From Halobacteria archaeon (GTDB taxonomy: Archaea; Halobacteriota; Methanoliparia; Methanoliparales; Methanoliparaceae), in NCBI GenBank assembly GCA_013329575.1, contig DUJX01000012.1, positions 1 to 10,366 of the forward strand: 10,366 nucleotides of DNA, in the 5' to 3' direction. The notes under the pieces were generated by a model. That model had not been told where the DNA came from, searched no databases, and saw only the letters and a list, made by a program, of their open reading frames with translations. Both the position numbers and the translations under genes were made by a program. Shown piece after piece: positions 7,239 through 10,366 of the stretch; the first letter of the stretch is position 1, and each line of letters opens with the position of its first letter.

Positions 7239-7301
7239 GGCGCAAGCCTGGAGAGCTTGTGTCTCTTTCGGGACGCAAGGGTTCGAATCCCTTCCCCGGC
7301 G
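7218..7301 (+). tRNA. tRNA-Ser (GGA)
   Basis: The acceptor stem GCCGGGG (7218-7224) pairs fully with CCCCGGC (7294-7300), and the discriminator is G7301. The D-stem is GCT/GGC (7227-7229, 7239-7241). The anticodon stem CAAGC/GCTTG encloses the loop CTGGAGA, with anticodon GGA at 7250-7252, reading UCC and UCU. A long variable arm GTCTC-TTTC-GGGAC follows, and the T-arm is AAGGG-TTCGAAT-CCCTT. The long variable arm and G discriminator fit an archaeal tRNA-Ser. CCA is not encoded and there is no intron. The first 21 bases are also the end of cbf5, whose stop codon lies in the D-loop. Confidence 0.96.
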
Positions 7302-7392
7302 TCTAAATATAAATTAAAAAATTAGTTTAGATATGTTAATTAATACAATCGATATACAGATTAAAATCATAAAATGGGTTTGAGGGAGATTA
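7302..7392 (+). promoter_or_regulatory. Spacer between tRNA-Ser and uS13, probable promoter or processing region
   Basis: This 91-bp gap is very AT-rich. A weak imperfect inverted repeat begins right after the tRNA: TCTAAA (7302-7307) with TTTAGA (7326-7331), and AATT with AATT inside. The same stretch contains AAATATAAATTA, a TATA-like element, and another candidate is GATATACA at about 7350-7357. GAGGGAGAT at 7382-7390 is the uS13 ribosome-binding site. A separate promoter for the uS13-rpoD group is plausible here but not proven. Confidence 0.35.
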
Positions 7393-7845
7393 ATGGAGAC
7401 TGAAATAAAACATCTTGTAAGGATAGCAAACACCGATTTGAATGGTAATAAACAGGTGTTCATCGCGTTATCCAGGGTTAAGGGGATAGGTAAAAAGATG
7501 GCAAAGATTATAGCATCGAGGGTTAATATCGATCCTTATGTCTTGCTCGGCAGTTTATCTGATGATGATATAGACCGGTTGAAAAAAGAGGTTGAAAACT
7601 TTGGTAAAGATCCGGACATTCCTTCATGGCTTTTAAACAGACGAAATGATTACTCTAGTGGAGACAATATACACCTTATCGGTACGGATATAGATATTAC
7701 CGTCACAGATGATATTAATAGGTTGAAAAAGATACGTAGTTATCGCGGGCTGCGTCATGAGAAAGGATATAAAGTTCGTGGTCAAAGAACAAAGTCGACC
7801 GGTCGTAAGTCTGCCGTAGTTGGAGTAAGGAAAAAGAGGGTGTGA
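7393..7845 (+). CDS. rps13: 30S ribosomal protein S13 (uS13)
   Basis: Small-subunit head protein uS13, contacting the P-site tRNA and the B1 intersubunit bridges. The N-terminal helix-two-turn-helix domain includes LVRIANTDLNGNKQV and ALSRVKGIGKKMAKIIA, the standard G-I-G RNA-binding turn. DPDIPSWLLNRRND is the archaeal/eukaryotic-type insertion before the basic tail, and IRSYRGLRHEKGYKVRGQR with TKSTGR closes the protein. Length is 150 residues, normal for archaea. The ATG has GAGG at 7382-7385 with 7 nt spacing. It is the first gene of the alpha-type block (uS13-uS4-uS11-rpoD), which in this window is set apart by tRNA genes on both sides. Confidence 0.98.
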   Translation: METEIKHLVRIANTDLNGNKQVFIALSRVKGIGKKMAKIIASRVNIDPYVLLGSLSDDDIDRLKKEVENFGKDPDIPSWLLNRRNDYSSGDNIHLIGTDIDITVTDDINRLKKIRSYRGLRHEKGYKVRGQRTKSTGRKSAVVGVRKKRV

Positions 7846-7851
7846 TAATAC

Positions 7852-8376
7852 ATGGGTGAGCCAAAGAGATTAAAAAAGTTGTATAAAAAACCGATCCATC
7901 CTTGGCAGAAATCTAGGCTTGTATCTGAAAAAGAGATATTATGCACATATGGATTGAGAAATAAGAGAGAGTTATGGAGAACAGAGGAAGAGTTAAGGAA
8001 GTATAGGCGAGAGGCACGAGACATTTTGGCAGAACTTGCACTAAATCCAGAGGATGAGATCGCTAATAAGAAGAAGAATGATATTGTAAATAGGTTGATG
8101 AAGTATGGTATCTTAAAAGGTGGGATAGATCCTCTCGATGAGATTCTGTCATTAGATGTGAAAAAATTCCTCGAGCGGAGGCTTCAGACCATAGTTTACA
8201 CAAAAGGTTTGGCCCCGTCCCCGAAAGGCGCGAGACAGATGATCGTGCACGGTCATATTGCTGTTAGTGGCAGAAAGATCTTTTCTCCCAGTTACCTGGT
8301 GGGAAAAGACGTAGAAGATAAAGTCTCTTTTGCAGAAAACTCTCCTTTTAAAGGTAGAGCCGAGACAGAAGAATAA
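7852..8376 (+). CDS. rps4: 30S ribosomal protein S4 (uS4)
   Basis: Small-subunit protein uS4, a primary 16S rRNA binder near the mRNA entry site. The N-terminus shows the archaeal pattern KKLYKKPIHPWQKSRLVSEK followed by YGLRNKRELWRTEEELRKY. The S4 RNA-binding domain spans about residues 103-165: FLERRLQTIVYTKGLA, then ARQMIVHGHIAVSGRKI and SPSYLV. Length is 174 residues, typical. GAGGGTGTGAT at 7836-7846 is a strong ribosome-binding site that includes the uS13 stop codon, 5 nt before the ATG, so translation of the two is probably coupled. Confidence 0.98.
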   Translation: MGEPKRLKKLYKKPIHPWQKSRLVSEKEILCTYGLRNKRELWRTEEELRKYRREARDILAELALNPEDEIANKKKNDIVNRLMKYGILKGGIDPLDEILSLDVKKFLERRLQTIVYTKGLAPSPKGARQMIVHGHIAVSGRKIFSPSYLVGKDVEDKVSFAENSPFKGRAETEE

Positions 8377-8399
8377 AAACGATAAGAGGTTAGATTTAA

Positions 8400-8789
8400 A
8401 TGGCTAAAGAGAAATGGGGTATAGCTCATATCTATACATCACTTAATAATACTATAGTGACCATCACCGATATAACTGGTTCAGAGACGCTTGCAAGGGT
8501 TTCTGGAGGTATGGTAGTAAAAGCAAGCAGGAATGAGGGATCACCGTATGCGGCAATGCAGCTGGCGTTAAAAGCGGCGGAAATAGTGAAAGAGAAAGGT
8601 ATATTTGGTTTAGATGTAGAGATTAGGGCACCGGGTGGTAATAAAGCTAAAAGTCCTGGTCCTGGTGCTCAATCTGCAATAAGAGCGCTGGCAAGATCCG
8701 GGTTGAAGATAGGTAGGATCGAAGATGTAACACCGATCCCGCATGACGGATGTAAAGCTAAAGGAGGGGGAAGAGGAAGAAGAATATGA
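8400..8789 (+). CDS. rps11: 30S ribosomal protein S11 (uS11)
   Basis: Small-subunit platform protein uS11, close to the E-site and the 3' end of 16S r[23 protein letters not shown] at the start, then [35 protein letters not shown] and [17 protein letters not shown] at the end, cover the conserved family sequence almost without change. Length is 129 residues, exactly in the archaeal range. GAGGT at 8386-8390 precedes the ATG by 9 nt. The stop overlaps the rpoD start by ATGA, so rpoD translation probably depends on uS11 translation. Confidence 0.98.
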   Translation: MAKEKWGIAHIYTSLNNTIVTITDITGSETLARVSGGMVVKASRNEGSPYAAMQLALKAAEIVKEKGIFGLDVEIRAPGGNKAKSPGPGAQSAIRALARSGLKIGRIEDVTPIPHDGCKAKGGGRGRRI

Positions 8790-9574
8790 CCGATATACAA
8801 ATATTGGATTATCTCGATACGAACGGCAAATTCTTGATAAAAGGAGTGTCAGCAGCGTTTATAAACGCTGTTCGTAGGGTTGCAATGTCCGAAGTTCCGA
8901 AATTGGCCGTCGATTATATACGAATTTATGATAACTCTTCGTCATTATATAACGAGACGCTGTCATCGAGAATCGGTTTAATCCCATTAAAGGCAGAAGA
9001 GCTGGAATTTTTTAAAATGCCTGACGAATGCGAGTGTGGTGGCGAAGGTTGTGGTTCATGCCAGACCGTTCTGTCTTTGAGCGCGGAAGGTCCAAAAATT
9101 GTATATTCATCCGATTTAGTCGCGTCGGATCCGTCGATCAAGCCTGCTTATCAAGATATTCCAATAGTCAATCTTCACGAAGGGCAAAGAGTAGTCTGTG
9201 AAGCCATTGCCAAGCTTGGTATCGGAAAGAATCATGCAAAATGGCAGGCTACTACTATATGTGCCTATAGAAACTTGGCAAAGATTGATATTATAGATTG
9301 TGATCTTTGTGGAGATTGTATAAAAGAATGCCCAAAAGGTTTATTATCTATAAATAAGGAATTAAGAATAAAAAATATACTCGATTGTAATATATGTAGG
9401 TTGTGCGAACGTGCTTGTTCGATAGATGCAATCCGAGTAGGTTTAGAAAAAGACCAATATATATTCAGTATCGAGTCTGATGGAAGTATCAACGTTAAAG
9501 ATATCGTAAATACTGCGGTAGATGTGATCGAAAATAAATTGTTAAACCTTAAAAAATATTTAGAGATCATTTAA
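8786..9574 (+). CDS. rpoD: DNA-directed RNA polymerase subunit D, with two 4Fe-4S motifs
   Basis: Archaeal counterpart of bacterial alpha N-terminal domain and eukaryotic Rpb3; it pairs with subunit L to start RNA polymerase assembly. The alpha-type dimerisation sequence appears at the start ([25 protein letters not shown]). A CxC-x4-CxxC loop (Cys82, 84, 89, 92) corresponds to the zinc loop of Rpb3. An inserted ferredoxin-like domain at about 170-215 holds two complete CxxCxxCxxxC motifs: Cys172, 175, 178, 182 and Cys201, 204, 207, 211. Family knowledge links such clusters to stability of the D-L heterodimer. Length is 262 residues. The start has the ATGA overlap with uS11 and GAGG at 8773-8776. 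The TAA directly touches tRNA-Leu, with no spacer. Confidence 0.98.
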   Translation: MTDIQILDYLDTNGKFLIKGVSAAFINAVRRVAMSEVPKLAVDYIRIYDNSSSLYNETLSSRIGLIPLKAEELEFFKMPDECECGGEGCGSCQTVLSLSAEGPKIVYSSDLVASDPSIKPAYQDIPIVNLHEGQRVVCEAIAKLGIGKNHAKWQATTICAYRNLAKIDIIDCDLCGDCIKECPKGLLSINKELRIKNILDCNICRLCERACSIDAIRVGLEKDQYIFSIESDGSINVKDIVNTAVDVIENKLLNLKKYLEII

Positions 9575-9659
9575 GCGGGGGTTGCCGAGATTGGTCAAAG
9601 GCGCAGGACTTAAGATCCTGTTTCATAGGAATTCGGGGGTTCAAATCCCCTCCCCCGCA
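9575..9659 (+). tRNA. tRNA-Leu (UAA)
   Basis: The acceptor stem GCGGGGG (9575-9581) pairs with CCCCCGC (9652-9658), and the discriminator is A9659. The D-stem is GCC/GGC (9584-9586, 9600-9602). The anticodon stem CAGGA/TCCTG encloses CTTAAGA, with anticodon TAA at 9611-9613 when read after T9610, decoding UUA and UUG. The variable arm is long (9621-9634), as expected for Leu. The T-arm is GGGGG-TTCAAAT-CCCCT with one G-U pair. No CCA is encoded and no intron is seen. The gene begins immediately after the rpoD stop, so it is most simply made from the operon transcript. A tRNA-Leu ahead of eL18 and uL13 is also known from Haloarcula. Confidence 0.94.
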
Positions 9660-9673
9660 TTTATCCCGATTAA

Positions 9674-9683
9674 TTTATAAATA
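9674..9683 (+). promoter_or_regulatory. TATA-like element ahead of eL18
   Basis: TTTATAAATA in the 52-bp gap between tRNA-Leu and eL18 is a good match to an archaeal TATA box. The usual distance would place the transcription start near 9700-9706, only about 6-12 nt before the eL18 ATG and inside the ribosome-binding site. It may therefore drive a nearly leaderless transcript, or be just AT-rich spacer. Confidence 0.4.
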
Positions 9684-9697
9684 CAGAATAATTTTAC

Positions 9698-9703
9698 AGG
9701 TGA
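9698..9703 (+). promoter_or_regulatory. Ribosome-binding site that fixes the eL18 start
   Basis: AGGTGA lies 8 nt before the ATG at 9712. The in-frame GTG at 9700 is part of this site and would add four residues not expected in the family, so it is rejected as a start. Confidence 0.7.
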
Positions 9704-9711
9704 GAGAGATC

Positions 9712-10074
9712 ATGAAGATTAGACAAAAGAGTAATCCTTTGATTATTGATCAGATCAACAAATTGTTAACAAAATCAAGAGAAGAAGATGCAAGGATTTG
9801 GAGAGATGTTGCACAGAGATTAAACAGTCCAACAAGGTCAAAAATAGTTGTGAATGTCGGTAAGATAAACAGGTATGCAGATAAAGATAAAATAATTCTT
9901 GTTCCAGGTAAAGTTCTTGGGTCTGGAACCATCGATCATCCGGTAACAGTATCGTCTATGGATTTCAGTGAGACGGCATACAAAAAAATTATAGATGCCG
10001 GTGGTAGGTGCCTGACCATAGACGATCTTGTTAAAGAGTCTCCGAAAGGATCGAATGTACTTATAATTCAGTGA
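9712..10074 (+). CDS. rpl18e: 50S ribosomal protein L18e (eL18)
   Basis: Archaeal/eukaryotic-type large-subunit protein eL18, sharing the L15 fold. The family sequence includes KSREEDARIWRDVAQRLNSP near the start, VVNVGKINRYADKDKIILVP and GKVLGSGTIDHPVTV in the middle, and AYKKIIDAGGRCLTIDDLV followed by NPKG-like ESPKGSNVLII at the end. Length is 120 residues from the ATG at 9712, the normal archaeal size. The start is set by AGGTGA at 9698-9703. The gene opens a third block after tRNA-Leu and is followed by uL13 after 8 bp, the order common in euryarchaea (eL18-uL13-uS9-rpoN). Confidence 0.96.
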   Translation: MKIRQKSNPLIIDQINKLLTKSREEDARIWRDVAQRLNSPTRSKIVVNVGKINRYADKDKIILVPGKVLGSGTIDHPVTVSSMDFSETAYKKIIDAGGRCLTIDDLVKESPKGSNVLIIQ

Positions 10075-10082
10075 GGCAGACA

Positions 10083-10366
10083 ATGACAGTAATTGATGCA
10101 TCTAATTTAATAATGGGTAGATTAGCGAGTGAGGTGGCAAAAAGGTTACTAAACGGCGAGGAGATAATCATCGTTAACAGTGAAAAATGTGTCGTTACCG
10201 GATCCAAGAGATTTTTAACCTCGTTGTATGAGACTAAACTAAGTCGTGGAAGTCCTGAGAAAGGGCCATATTTTCCAAAAAGGCCTGACCGGATACTGAG
10301 AAGGACTGTACGGGGTATGTTACCATATAAAAAACCACGAGGTAAAGAGGCGTATAAACGTTTAAA
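10083..10366 (+). CDS. rpl13: 50S ribosomal protein L13 (uL13), 3' end cut by the window
   Basis: Large-subunit protein uL13, an early-assembly 23S rRNA binder. The visible 94 residues begin MTVIDASNLIMGRLASEVAK and continue with IIIVNSEKCVVTGSK, then GPYFPKRPDRILRRTVRGML and PYKKPRGKEAY, which is the characteristic archaeal L13 sequence. The reading frame is open to the last base with no stop, so roughly the last third is outside the window. GTGAGG at 10071-10076, which overlaps the eL18 stop, is the ribosome-binding site 6 nt before the ATG. The truncation is from the window edge, not a broken gene. Confidence 0.96.
   Translation, partial: MTVIDASNLIMGRLASEVAKRLLNGEEIIIVNSEKCVVTGSKRFLTSLYETKLSRGSPEKGPYFPKRPDRILRRTVRGMLPYKKPRGKEAYKRL

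Noticed and set aside
10083..10366. uL13 as a truncated pseudogene because no stop is found
   Set aside because: The frame is open to the window edge and every visible conserved motif is intact, so the cut is an artefact of the window.
1..10366. Mobile elements, CRISPR arrays, toxin-antitoxin or defence genes hidden in the cluster
   Set aside because: No repeats of suitable spacing, no transposase or defence motifs and no gap large enough to hold them; the window is filled by housekeeping genes.

Overview
This window is an archaeal ribosomal-protein superoperon: the distal part of the spc-type cluster followed by the alpha-type cluster. Everything is on the + strand. The sequence shows archaeal/eukaryotic-type ribosomal proteins (eL32, eL19, eL18), a Cbf5-type pseudouridine synthase, RNA polymerase subunit D, tRNAs without an encoded CCA, and Shine-Dalgarno sites of the GAGG/GGTGA type. 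The DNA is AT-rich and arginine is mostly AGA/AGG. RpoD carries two intact ferredoxin-like cysteine motifs, and SecY is long (499 aa) with a large loop between helices 7 and 8. By inference this fits a mesophilic or moderately thermophilic euryarchaeote near the Methanosarcina/Methanomicrobia/ANME side of the tree. I cannot name the genus.

Layout: uL6 (left edge) - eL32 - eL19 - uL18 - uS5 - uL30 - uL15, then secY - EMC3/Oxa1-like membrane protein (DUF106) - cytidylate kinase - cbf5, then tRNA-Ser(GGA) - uS13 - uS4 - uS11 - rpoD, then tRNA-Leu(UAA) - eL18 - uL13 (cut by the right edge). Genes are packed tightly. ATGA stop/start overlaps occur at eL32/eL19, uL18/uS5 and uS11/rpoD, and cmk overlaps cbf5 by 14 bp. 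The only spacers of note are 53 bp before secY, 91 bp between tRNA-Ser and uS13, and 52 bp between tRNA-Leu and eL18. No gene-free stretch exceeds 300 bases.

Functionally the genes link ribosome assembly (14 ribosomal proteins), membrane insertion of new proteins (SecY plus an insertase-like protein), pyrimidine nucleotide supply (Cmk), RNA modification (Cbf5, guided by H/ACA RNAs), tRNA supply and transcription (RpoD).

I found no undescribed system. The gene content is conserved housekeeping. The points worth a second look are architectural: the cbf5 stop codon lies inside the D-loop of tRNA-Ser; the rpoD stop codon touches tRNA-Leu with no gap; a perfect 22-bp palindrome sits directly before the uS5 ribosome-binding site; and adenylate kinase is missing from its usual place after secY. 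All intact genes read through without frameshifts.
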